A stretch of DNA of 20,040 nucleotides from Candidatus Izemoplasma sp. (GTDB lineage Bacteria; Bacillota_I; Bacilli_A; Izemoplasmatales; Izemoplasmataceae), in contig SKIY01000126.1 in the NCBI GenBank assembly GCA_007116205.1, positions 1 to 20,040 on the forward strand, written 5' to 3'. Below, piece by piece: positions 7,894-15,519 of the stretch (positions are counted from its first letter, which is position 1; every line of letters begins with the position of its first letter). A program made the translations under genes and the position numbers. A model generated the notes under the pieces. The model had not been told where the DNA came from. It worked only from the letters and a program-made list of their open reading frames with translations, and searched no databases.

Positions 7894-8287
7894 CCGAGAA
7901 CCTTCTATTTACGGAAATAAATCCTATAAAGATTTAGAAAAATACCTTCATGAATGTGCTCAATCATTAGCGATCACTATTGAAATACATCAATCAAATC
8001 TCGAAGGTATCATCATAGATTTATTACACTACGCTAAACATAAAAACTTTCAAGCTGTTATTCTTAACGCGGCTGCATACAGCCACTATAGTTATGCAAT
8101 ATATGACGCTATTAAAGCGATAAACTTACCTGTAATTAACGTGCATCTAACCGATCCATCGAACCGCAGTGAAGCTTTTCGTAAAGTAGATGTTTTAAAG
8201 GCTGCCTCCCTTAAAACATTTAAAGGCGAAGGCTTTGAATCATATAAAAAAGCTTTAATCTATTGTAAAAAGGAAGTGAAGGCATGA
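7847..8287 (+). CDS. aroQ: 3-dehydroquinate dehydratase, type II
   Basis: This dodecameric-type dehydroquinase carries out step three of the pathway. The 146 residues match the family. N-terminal NGPNLNLLGSREPSIYG carries catalytic Arg17 and Tyr22; QSNLEG and His100 (VHLTDP) follow, then Arg112. Two conserved sites differ. NPGAYTH reads NAAAYSH (74-80). The Glu two residues before the catalytic His (EVH in most members) is Asn98. The fold and main catalytic residues remain, so the enzyme is probably active, but its kinetics may differ. The start is the ATG at 7847, supported by GAGGTGA (7834-7840), and lies inside the end of the aroE-aroK frame. The stop overlaps the next start as ATGA, so translation is probably coupled. 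Confidence 0.93.
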   Translation: MHILIINGPNLNLLGSREPSIYGNKSYKDLEKYLHECAQSLAITIEIHQSNLEGIIIDLLHYAKHKNFQAVILNAAAYSHYSYAIYDAIKAINLPVINVHLTDPSNRSEAFRKVDVLKAASLKTFKGEGFESYKKALIYCKKEVKA

Positions 8288-9294
8288 TTATAGCATTAAA
8301 AAAAGATGCCAAACTTAAAGATATAGACGCATTAACTGATGCACTACTCGAAGCTGATTTCACCTTTGAAACCGTACAAGGCCAGCACTATACAGTTTTG
8401 CATATTCTTGGGGATACCACCGCATTCGATGGAAAAAAACTATATGCTTATGATTGTGTAGACCGCATCATCAATATTCAAGAACCCTTCATTCGTGCGC
8501 ACAAAAAAAACCATCCCAACAAAACAATTATTACAATCGGTGATGTCGCTTTTGGTAGTAATACCCCCGTTATCATCGCAGGGCCATGTAGTGTTGAAAA
8601 TCACTCACAAATCATGGCAATAGCAAAAGCTGTTAAAGCTTCTGGCGCAAACATATTACGCGGTGGCGCCTATAAGCCTCGAACCAGCCCTTATGCTTTT
8701 CAAGGTTTGAAAGAAGAAGGATTACAACTACTGCATGATGCCGCCAAAACATACAACTTAAAAACCATAAGTGAAATCGTTGCTAAAGAAGACTTACCTT
8801 ATTTTGATAAATACATTGATATTATTCAAGTTGGTGCGAGAAACATGCAAAATTTTGACTTATTAAAAGCTTTAGGAAAAGCGAAACAACCAATACTGCT
8901 TAAACGCGGTTTCGGGAATACCATAGAAGAATGGTTGATGAGCGCTGAATACATCATGAATCACGGAAATAATAACGTCATCTTATGTGAGCGTGGCATA
9001 CGCACATTTGAAGGTTATACTCGAACTACATTAGACATTTCAAGCATCCTTGCAGTCAAGCAGTTAAGCCATCTTCCAGTTATTGTCGACCCTTCTCATG
9101 CGGCTGGGCGCTGGGAACTCGTAGAAGGACTTTCTAAAGCGGGCATCGCCGCAGGTGCTGACGGTTTAATGATAGAAGTCCATAACGCTCCAAAAAGAGC
9201 ATTAAGCGATGGTGCACAATCCTTAAAACTCGATAAATTTCAAACCCTCATGAATGATTTAACCGCTTTAATGACTGCCATAAAAAAAACGTAA
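8284..9294 (+). CDS. aroF: DAHP synthase, type I-beta with N-terminal regulatory-type domain
   Basis: This enzyme condenses PEP and erythrose 4-phosphate, the entry step of the pathway. The first 70 or so residues resemble the ferredoxin-like domain of the Thermotoga-type enzyme, which there mediates Tyr/Phe feedback; the same role here is an inference. The catalytic barrel follows, with IAGPCSVE (metal ligand Cys102), GGAYKPRTSPYAFQG, LLKRGFG, CERGIRTFE, DPSHAAG, IEVH and SDGAQS. Together these supply the Cys, His, Glu and Asp metal ligands. Length is 336 residues. It is the last gene of the operon although it encodes the first step, starts within the aroQ stop (ATGA), and its own stop lies inside the terminator hairpin. 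Confidence 0.96.
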   Translation: MIIALKKDAKLKDIDALTDALLEADFTFETVQGQHYTVLHILGDTTAFDGKKLYAYDCVDRIINIQEPFIRAHKKNHPNKTIITIGDVAFGSNTPVIIAGPCSVENHSQIMAIAKAVKASGANILRGGAYKPRTSPYAFQGLKEEGLQLLHDAAKTYNLKTISEIVAKEDLPYFDKYIDIIQVGARNMQNFDLLKALGKAKQPILLKRGFGNTIEEWLMSAEYIMNHGNNNVILCERGIRTFEGYTRTTLDISSILAVKQLSHLPVIVDPSHAAGRWELVEGLSKAGIAAGADGLMIEVHNAPKRALSDGAQSLKLDKFQTLMNDLTALMTAIKKT

Positions 9295-9322
9295 GTTCAA
9301 ACGAACTTACGTTTTATTATTT
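9282..9322. terminator. Bidirectional terminator between the chorismate operon and purA
   Basis: AAAACGTAAGTTC (9286-9298) and GAACTTACGTTTT (9303-9315) form a 13-bp stem with a 4-nt loop. A T-rich tail follows on both strands. The aroF stop codon (9292-9294) lies within the left arm, and the purA stop (9317) is 2 nt from the right arm, so one hairpin serves two convergent transcripts. Confidence 0.93.
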
Positions 9323-10603
9323 GAAAAAGCTTTCGCGAATAATCGTTTGCTTGCGATCAGGGCCTACCGAAACAATACTTGCTGAAACACCTACCAAATC
9401 TTCAATTTTTTCAATATATTGCCGCGCATTGCCTGGCAGTTTATCATAAGAAGTAACACCACTAATATCTTCACTAAACCCATCTAGCTCAATATAAACA
9501 GGTTCACAGCGTTCATACACTTTAATCGAAGCAGGTACATAATCTATCATATCCCCATCTAACTTATACGCTACACAAATCTTCAATGGATGCACCCCTT
9601 TTAATACATCGAGCAACATCACTGCTAAACTACTAAGCCCGTTCGTGCGCAATGCATGTCGCAATACGACAGTGTCAATCCAACCAATACGTCTAGGGCG
9701 TCCTGTTGTAGTTCCAAACTCATTGCCTTGTGTCCTAATTTGATCGGCTAAAGCACCTGTGAATTCCGTTGCAAATACACCGCCACCGACACGTGTTGTA
9801 TACGCTTTACTGACCCCAACAACGGTTTGTATACTTTTAGGTGAAATCCCGGTATTTAGCGCTACACTTGCTGCGGTAGGGGAACTACTTGTGACATATG
9901 GATACGTTCCGTGATCGGTACATAACATTGTCCCTTGTGCTCCCTCAAACAAAACTTTTTTATCTGCGGCAATCGCATCGTATAAAATACGTGCAGTATC
10001 TTGAACATATGGCTTTAATCGCAATTGATAAGGTTTATACCGTTTTAGTAATGCATCTTTATCTATCGTTTCTTCTCCAAACGTTTTTAATAGTACATTA
10101 ACATACGGTAAATGTTGATCAAGGTGTTCAGAAAACGCAACCTCATCAACAAAGTCACACATTCGTAACCCTTGTCTTGAGGCCTTTTCCATATAGGCTG
10201 GCCCAATACCTTTAGCGGTCGTCCCAACGCGCTTCTCATCACTGCGTAACGCTTCAAACAGCTTATCCATTGTTTGATGATACGATAAAATAACATGGGC
10301 ACGGTTTGATACCATAATCGACTTTGTAGAAACATTCGCTTTCTCTAACATATCCATCTCTTCAAACAACGCCAATGGATTAATAACCATGCCATTGCCT
10401 AAAATATTTATCGTTGATTCATTAAATACCCCCGATGGAATTAAATGTAACGCGAATTTCTTCCCATCGAACTTAATCGTGTGACCCGCATTATTTCCGC
10501 CTTGATACCGAACAACAACTTCAGCATTAGCAGCCAAATAATCTGTAACTTTTCCCTTACCTTCATCGCCCCACTGGGTTCCTACAACCGTAACTGTATG
10601 CAT
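9317..10603 (-). CDS. purA: Adenylosuccinate synthetase
   Basis: PurA joins IMP and aspartate using GTP, the first committed step to AMP. The 428 residues match the family. QWGDEGKGK (10-18) contains catalytic Asp13, and His41 in NAGHT is the second catalytic residue. TTTGRPRRIGWID is the conserved segment around the aspartate/IMP site. The ATG at 10603 has GGAGGA (10609-10614) about 5 nt upstream. The gene stands alone between its own promoter and the terminator it shares with the chorismate operon. Its leader of about 100 nt contains a terminator-like hairpin, suggesting control by premature termination; no known purine riboswitch fold is recognisable. Confidence 0.98.
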   Translation of the reverse strand: MHTVTVVGTQWGDEGKGKVTDYLAANAEVVVRYQGGNNAGHTIKFDGKKFALHLIPSGVFNESTINILGNGMVINPLALFEEMDMLEKANVSTKSIMVSNRAHVILSYHQTMDKLFEALRSDEKRVGTTAKGIGPAYMEKASRQGLRMCDFVDEVAFSEHLDQHLPYVNVLLKTFGEETIDKDALLKRYKPYQLRLKPYVQDTARILYDAIAADKKVLFEGAQGTMLCTDHGTYPYVTSSSPTAASVALNTGISPKSIQTVVGVSKAYTTRVGGGVFATEFTGALADQIRTQGNEFGTTTGRPRRIGWIDTVVLRHALRTNGLSSLAVMLLDVLKGVHPLKICVAYKLDGDMIDYVPASIKVYERCEPVYIELDGFSEDISGVTSYDKLPGNARQYIEKIEDLVGVSASIVSVGPDRKQTIIRESFFK

Positions 10604-10646
10604 CCTATTCCTCCATATATTAAATCCATTTAATTACCTATAAATG

Positions 10647-10688
10647 AAAAAAGTACCAACAAAATATAAATATCTTGTGGTTTGGTAC
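10647..10688 (-). promoter_or_regulatory. Terminator-like hairpin in the purA leader (possible attenuator)
   Basis: On the minus strand, GTACCAA (10682-10688) pairs with TTGGTAC (10653-10659), with further pairing of CAAGATAT to ATATTTTG inside, then six T (10647-10652). It lies between the purA promoter and the purA start. A TTGGT just after the predicted transcription start can instead pair with the ACCAA of the left arm, giving a competing structure. The ligand or factor, if any, is unknown. Confidence 0.5.
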
Positions 10689-10708
10689 ATAACATTTTAA
10701 CCAACTCA

Positions 10709-10737
10709 AGTGTACCAAAAGCACCTAGTACTGTCAA
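10709..10737 (-). promoter_or_regulatory. Promoter of purA
   Basis: On the minus strand, a perfect -35 TTGACA (10732-10737), a 17-nt spacer, and a -10 TACACT (10709-10714). Transcription should start near 10702, giving a leader of about 100 nt. Confidence 0.75.
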
Positions 10738-10755
10738 TGCGAATTTATTTGTGCC

Positions 10756-10785
10756 TATAAAAAGACGCAGATTAAAGCTGCGTCT
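10756..10785 (-). terminator. Terminator of mfd
   Basis: AGACGCAG (10763-10770) pairs with CTGCGTCT (10778-10785), and TTTTT follows on the minus strand. The hairpin includes the mfd stop codon at 10784-10786. Confidence 0.88.
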
Positions 10786-13700
10786 AAATACTTTCGAGAA
10801 TCTCTACTAGATACGCTAAAAAGTGTCTGTTTAATTTATGTTTTTCAATGGTTATAGACAACTTATTACGTTTATATGATAGATGAATAAATTGGCTTAA
10901 TGCATTCACTTGTGCAAACAGTCTTTCTCCATTAATATTTTGAGAGTGCGACTCTGAGAACACTGCTTGAAATGACTGATCTTTATCAAACACTCTTTCA
11001 ATACCCTTTTCATACGCTAAATTTTCATACAACTTCTCTAGCATATAAATATTTAATGCATTAGGCACTTTTCCAAAGCGATCGGTCAACTCTTCTTTCA
11101 ATAAAATATAGTCATTACTTGAAGTCAAACTGCGAATGCGTTTATGCATTTCTAAACGTAAGCTATCCTCAGAAATATACGCTTTGTCAATCGTTTTATC
11201 GATTTCAATTTTATATTTTTGCTTATGTTTTTCCGTTTCAATCGGGTCTTGCGCTTTTATCGATTTATTCTTATCAATTTCTTCTCTTAACATTTCTAAA
11301 AATAAGTCGATTCCAACACTATCAATAAAGCCAGACTGCTCCGTTCCTAAAATATCTCCAGCACCACGAATCGCAAGATCACGCATGGCAATCTTATATC
11401 CGCTTCCTAGTTCTGTAAACTCTTTAATGACTTGTAGTCTTTTAACAGCTTCTTCAGAAAGCTGTTTATTCTTTTGATACATTAAATAACTATAGGCAAT
11501 ACGATCACTACGACCAACGCGTCCACGAATTTGATACAATTGCGATAATCCTAGTTTATCTGCGTCGTGGATTAACAATGTATTAGCGTTTGGTATATCA
11601 ATTCCAGTTTCAATAATCGTTGTTGAAACCAAAACATCAAACTTATGATCTAAAAAATCTTCCATAACCATCTCAAGTTTTACACGACTCATTTTCCCAT
11701 GAGCATATTCTATCCGAGCATCTGGAATAAGTTGCGCTAGCTTAGTTTGAATATTTTGAATGGTATCTACTCTATTATAAAGGTAAAACACTTGTCCGTG
11801 TCTTGCTAACTCACGCTCGACAGCATCTTTAATAACATGGTCACTGCGTTTCAAAACATACGTTTGAATCGGCAAGCGGTTTTTCGGTGGCGTTTCAAGT
11901 AAACTCATTTGTTTAACACCCGTCATCGCCATTTGTAGAGTTCTAGGTATTGGTGTCGCACTAAGGCTTATTACATCAATATGTTTTTTAAGCTGCTTTA
12001 TTTTTTCTTTATGTTCCACACCAAACCGTTGTTCTTCATCGATAATCAATAGCCCTAAATCTTTATATTCTATATCTTTAGATAATAGTCGATGGGTGCC
12101 TAAAACTATGTCCACTTTACCTTCTTTTAACCGCTTTAACGTTCTTTTTTGCATCGCAGGTGTAACAAAGCGGTTTAACAAAGCACATTCAACCCCGTGT
12201 TTTTCAAGCCTATTTTTAAATGTTATGTAATGTTGTCTCGATAAAACGGTTGTTGGTGCTAAATAAGCAACTTGTTTATTATCAAGTGTCGCTTTAAACG
12301 CTGCACGCAAAGCGACTTCGGTCTTACCGTACCCAACATCACCACAGATTAACCGATCCATTGGACGCGCGGCTTCCATATCTTTCTTAACGTCTTCAAT
12401 AGCACGAAGTTGGTCTTCTGTTTCTTCAAAATGAAAATCCGCTTCAAAAGTATCTGAAAGATTACTGTCTTCACTAAATGCAAACCCTGTAATTTTTTCT
12501 CGTTCTGCATACAGCTTGATTAAGTCGTCCGCAATATCTTTTGCTTTTTTTCGAACGCGAGATTTCGTTTTAGCCCATTCCGCACTCCCTAGTTTATTTA
12601 GTTTGGGGTGAACCCCTTCATGTGCGGTATATTTTTGAATTAAATGAATATTTTCTATTGGAATATATAAGGTGTCTTCTCCTTTATACTGAATAACAAT
12701 ATAATCGTTTGTTCTACCAGATAACTCCATTGTTTTAATCTCTAAAAACCGACCAATACCATGATCGTAGTGAACAATATAATCGCCTTTTTCTAGCTGT
12801 TTAACATGGGATACTTTTTGGCCCTCTTTAAACACGCTCCGATACTTTGTTTTAGGTTTTTCAGTAGTCCTAAAAATGGCTCGGTCATTTAAAACGATTA
12901 AGTTCGTATCAAACCACTCAAAAGATAATGGATTATCGCTTTCTAAAACATTAATACGCTTATTAAACAACGCGTCTTGATGTCGAACCCATTTAACATC
13001 GACTTTATCTTCTAATTGTTCAGTAATGTTTTTTAAACGTTCTTTGCTTTTAGAAGTTATTAGTACGGTTGTAAAACCATCATACTTTTGCAAATCCTTA
13101 AAAAGTTGATGAAAGTTATTGTCATAAAAAGGTGTTTCTTTCGCTCGTACTTTAATAGTATCTTTACGACTTCGCGTCATCTCTAGCCCGTTTAAAGTGA
13201 CCGTTTTGTGTCTAAAGATACGGTTAATGTCTTTAATAAAATTAAAATTTAATTTAGGATATTCATCTAATTCCATGGTCCATTCGCGTAAGTCATCCAC
13301 AATAGTTTCATACGCTTCATTAACTTTGTTTTCTCGAACAAAAACAACGACTGGTTCATTAAAGTAGTCACTTATCGTTTCGAGTTGATCTTCTGAAAAC
13401 GTCATATATCGTGCGAGTTGATCGAGCGACTCATGATTTTTTAATGCTTCTAGTTCATCGTTAACCCGTTTAATCGTTTCTTCACTAAAACTTTCATTTT
13501 CTGCTTTAGCTTTGACGCGTGTTTCAAGTTTTTGATATTGCGCATCATCGAAGAAGAACTCACTGCGTGGAAACATTGTAAAGGCTTCAATTTTTTCTTT
13601 TGAACGTTGTGTTTGAATATCAAAATAACGAATTGAATCTATTTCCGTATCAAATAAATCAATTCTTATCGGTTGGTTCTGTCCTGTGAGAAACACATCA

Positions 13701-14242
13701 AAAATACTTCCCCTTTGTGCGAACTCACCCATGCCCTCAACGGTAGATACATTTTTGTATCCATATTGAACAAGGGCGTGTTTCAACTTCGTTATATCGA
13801 TATCTTCGCCAACGCGATATTTTTTTTGTGCTTTTTCATACCGCTTTTTAGGTAACATTTGTTTCACAAAACCAGTTGGGTGTGTGACTAAAATATTCGG
13901 TGTTTTATTGATTAATTGTTCAATCGTATGTAACCGTTCCATCTTTAAATCTTCGCTCATCGCTAACATTTCTGTTGTAATAAACTCATCTTGAGGAAAA
14001 AACAATACTTCTTGGCTTTTATGATTTAATAAGTCATATAGTTTTTGCGCATGATAAAGGTTGTGATGCACCACAACAATTGGGCGTTTTGAGAGTGTTT
14101 GAAGCATTTCAATAAGCACAACATTAAGTGCTTCGAATGTATCGTTCAACTCAATACGATCAGTCGTTTCTATTTGTTTTTTAACTTGTTTATAAAAGTC
14201 TGTTGTTTGAATAAATTTTGACAATATATCCACAGTTTTCAC
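10784..14242 (-). CDS. mfd: Transcription-repair coupling factor
   Basis: Mfd is an ATP-driven DNA translocase that removes RNA polymerase stalled at lesions and recruits UvrA. From the GTG at 14242 it has 1152 residues, the usual length. In order: a UvrB-like N-terminal part (FFPQDEFITTEMLA); the RNA-polymerase-interacting segment around DYIVHYDHGIGRFLEI; then the helicase core with Walker A GDVGYGKTE (Lys640), DEEQRFGVEHKEK, LSATPIPRT and QIRGRVGRSDR; and a C-terminal domain. The frame is open to a GTG at 14305, but that lies within the predicted promoter and adds a tail without homology. GTG 14242 or GTG 14233 fit the family N-terminus (DILSKFIQTTDF); I prefer 14242, which follows AAAAGG closely, but the start is uncertain. 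Confidence 0.95.
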   Translation of the reverse strand: MKTVDILSKFIQTTDFYKQVKKQIETTDRIELNDTFEALNVVLIEMLQTLSKRPIVVVHHNLYHAQKLYDLLNHKSQEVLFFPQDEFITTEMLAMSEDLKMERLHTIEQLINKTPNILVTHPTGFVKQMLPKKRYEKAQKKYRVGEDIDITKLKHALVQYGYKNVSTVEGMGEFAQRGSIFDVFLTGQNQPIRIDLFDTEIDSIRYFDIQTQRSKEKIEAFTMFPRSEFFFDDAQYQKLETRVKAKAENESFSEETIKRVNDELEALKNHESLDQLARYMTFSEDQLETISDYFNEPVVVFVRENKVNEAYETIVDDLREWTMELDEYPKLNFNFIKDINRIFRHKTVTLNGLEMTRSRKDTIKVRAKETPFYDNNFHQLFKDLQKYDGFTTVLITSKSKERLKNITEQLEDKVDVKWVRHQDALFNKRINVLESDNPLSFEWFDTNLIVLNDRAIFRTTEKPKTKYRSVFKEGQKVSHVKQLEKGDYIVHYDHGIGRFLEIKTMELSGRTNDYIVIQYKGEDTLYIPIENIHLIQKYTAHEGVHPKLNKLGSAEWAKTKSRVRKKAKDIADDLIKLYAEREKITGFAFSEDSNLSDTFEADFHFEETEDQLRAIEDVKKDMEAARPMDRLICGDVGYGKTEVALRAAFKATLDNKQVAYLAPTTVLSRQHYITFKNRLEKHGVECALLNRFVTPAMQKRTLKRLKEGKVDIVLGTHRLLSKDIEYKDLGLLIIDEEQRFGVEHKEKIKQLKKHIDVISLSATPIPRTLQMAMTGVKQMSLLETPPKNRLPIQTYVLKRSDHVIKDAVERELARHGQVFYLYNRVDTIQNIQTKLAQLIPDARIEYAHGKMSRVKLEMVMEDFLDHKFDVLVSTTIIETGIDIPNANTLLIHDADKLGLSQLYQIRGRVGRSDRIAYSYLMYQKNKQLSEEAVKRLQVIKEFTELGSGYKIAMRDLAIRGAGDILGTEQSGFIDSVGIDLFLEMLREEIDKNKSIKAQDPIETEKHKQKYKIEIDKTIDKAYISEDSLRLEMHKRIRSLTSSNDYILLKEELTDRFGKVPNALNIYMLEKLYENLAYEKGIERVFDKDQSFQAVFSESHSQNINGERLFAQVNALSQFIHLSYKRNKLSITIEKHKLNRHFLAYLVEILESI

Positions 14243-14252
14243 ACGCCTTTTG

Positions 14253-14281
14253 GGCGAACCACCATTATGAGGGGGTTCGCC
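14253..14281 (-). promoter_or_regulatory. Strong hairpin in the mfd 5' leader
   Basis: GGCGAACC (14274-14281, minus reading) pairs perfectly with GGTTCGCC (14253-14260) around a 13-base loop. It sits just after the predicted start of transcription and ends about 10 nt before the likely GTG start. No T run follows on the minus strand, so it does not look like a terminator for that strand. Its role is unknown; it may protect the RNA 5' end or affect ribosome access. Confidence 0.6.
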
Positions 14282-14290
14282 TATTTTCTT

Positions 14291-14304
14291 ATTATATTGT
14301 ACCA
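14291..14304 (-). promoter_or_regulatory. Promoter of mfd (-10 elements only)
   Basis: On the minus strand there is an extended -10 TGGTACAAT (14296-14304) overlapping a perfect TATAAT (14291-14296). No convincing -35 is seen. It lies directly after the pth terminator, as expected for a separate mfd transcription unit. Confidence 0.5.
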
Positions 14305-14320
14305 CATATTTACTAATCCC

Positions 14321-14348
14321 ATAGAAAAACCCTTCTAAAAAGGGTTTT
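14321..14348 (-). terminator. Terminator of the rnpA-yidC-jag-pth unit
   Basis: AAAACCCTT (14326-14334) pairs with AAGGGTTTT (14340-14348) around a 5-nt loop. On the minus strand the right side runs into T residues. The hairpin includes part of the pth stop codon (14347-14349). Confidence 0.82.
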
Positions 14349-14895
14349 AATTATATCTATTCATTATGTTTGTAAAGGTAACATCATTAATAAAATCTTC
14401 AATCACAGACACCGTGCGTTCTACAGATTTTTTAACCTCTGGGATTTCTGCTTTGCGAAACTTACTTAATACATAGTTCTTAACTTCAATCTCAGGATGT
14501 TTTCCAATCCCAAATTTTACCCGCTTAATGTCTGCATTATTAAGAGAGCTAAAAATTGAACGTAATCCTTTATGCCCCCCATCGCTACCTTGATAGCGTA
14601 AGCGTAACTTCGAAAGCGGCAGGTCTAAATCATCATGAATAATCAAAATGTCATCATCATCAATATTAAAATATTCGGTACATGCTCTAACTGACAATCC
14701 TGATAAATTCATATATGTATGTGGTTTTAATAAAATATACTCTGTTGTTTTACAAAACTCACCTTGAAACTTCTTATCAAAAGAAAACTTCTGTCCGTGT
14801 TTACTTGCGTAAGCATCTAAACATATAAATCCAACATTATGTTTAGTGTCTCGATATTTTCTTCCAGGATTTCCTAACCCCACTATAAGTTTCAT
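14347..14895 (-). CDS. pth: Peptidyl-tRNA hydrolase
   Basis: Pth frees tRNA from peptidyl-tRNAs that drop off the ribosome. The 182 residues match the family. The N-terminus MKLIVGLGNPG, then KHNVGF with catalytic His19, KPHTYMNLSG, HDDLDLP with Asp88 (the partner of the catalytic His), and GSDGGHKGLRSI are all present. The start ATG lies 1 nt after the jag stop, and I see no ribosome-binding site in front of it, so translation probably depends on ribosomes finishing jag. It is the last gene of the block before a terminator. In B. subtilis pth sits beside mfd away from the rpmH cluster; here the pth-mfd pair is next to that cluster. Confidence 0.98.
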   Translation of the reverse strand: MKLIVGLGNPGRKYRDTKHNVGFICLDAYASKHGQKFSFDKKFQGEFCKTTEYILLKPHTYMNLSGLSVRACTEYFNIDDDDILIIHDDLDLPLSKLRLRYQGSDGGHKGLRSIFSSLNNADIKRVKFGIGKHPEIEVKNYVLSKFRKAEIPEVKKSVERTVSVIEDFINDVTFTNIMNRYN

Positions 14896-14896
14896 A

Positions 14897-15508
14897 CTAA
14901 CGTTTTTTCGGTTTTATAACCAAGTACCGTTTAGGATGATTACCTTCAGACGTTGTCGAGACATCCCGCCATTCAGATAATTTCGTATGAATGATGCGAC
15001 GTTCATAGGCATTCATTGGCTCTAGCTTTGCAGAAATTTTTGTACGCGCCACTTCTTTAGCCGTTTTTGTTGCTAATATTTCAAGTTGTTTTTTACGGTT
15101 TTCTTTATATCCGCCGATATCGACTAACACCATGACGTGTTTCTCTGTAAATATGTTCAAGATGTTTCGCATATAAAACTGTAATCCTTCTAATGTCTTT
15201 CCATTTTTACCAATTAAAACAGGGTTTTCATCTGTTTCAATTTGATAACTAATTTCTTCTGCATTTTCGTTAATTTTAACGGTTGCTTTAATCTCCATAT
15301 TTTCAAACAATGTTTCTAATAATTGTTGTCCATATGTCGCAATATCAACATTCACAACGCCAGTAACAGTATATGATCTTTTAAGGCCTAATAATGCTTT
15401 TTTTTCAGTAACCTCAAAATCTATATAATTTTCAGCGACACGCAATGTTTCAACGATCGATGTTTTCGCTGCTTCTAATGTTTTCGTTTCAACAGTAATT
15501 TTTTTCAT
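14897..15508 (-). CDS. jag: Jag/KhpB (EloR) family RNA-binding protein
   Basis: This cytosolic RNA-binding protein family is linked, in walled Firmicutes, to cell elongation and sRNA/mRNA regulation. The 203 residues show the three expected parts. A Jag-N domain at about 1-50 contains EKKALLGLKRSYTV, where most members have a GFLGLG-type turn. A KH domain at about 75-150 has the GxxG loop in VLIGKNGKTLEGLQ. An R3H domain at the C-terminus has MNAYERRIIHTKL. The ATG at 15508 is preceded by GGGGGA at a good distance. It follows yidC by 11 nt, the usual pairing in Firmicutes. If this organism lacks a cell wall, its role would have to be other than cell elongation; that is an inference. Confidence 0.94.
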   Translation of the reverse strand: MKKITVETKTLEAAKTSIVETLRVAENYIDFEVTEKKALLGLKRSYTVTGVVNVDIATYGQQLLETLFENMEIKATVKINENAEEISYQIETDENPVLIGKNGKTLEGLQFYMRNILNIFTEKHVMVLVDIGGYKENRKKQLEILATKTAKEVARTKISAKLEPMNAYERRIIHTKLSEWRDVSTTSEGNHPKRYLVIKPKKR

Positions 15509-15519
15509 ATTTAGTCCCC

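Noticed and set aside
10620..10705. Purine riboswitch in the purA leader
   Set aside because: The conserved three-way-junction bases of the purine aptamer are not found; only the terminator-like hairpin is supported.
14253..14281. The mfd leader hairpin as a second terminator of pth
   Set aside because: No T run follows on the minus strand, and a good terminator already lies at 14321-14348. On the plus strand a T-rich tract follows, but no plus-strand gene ends here.
14243..14305. N-terminal extension of mfd from GTG 14305
   Set aside because: It would start inside the promoter, reads through a hairpin, and has no match to the family N-terminus.
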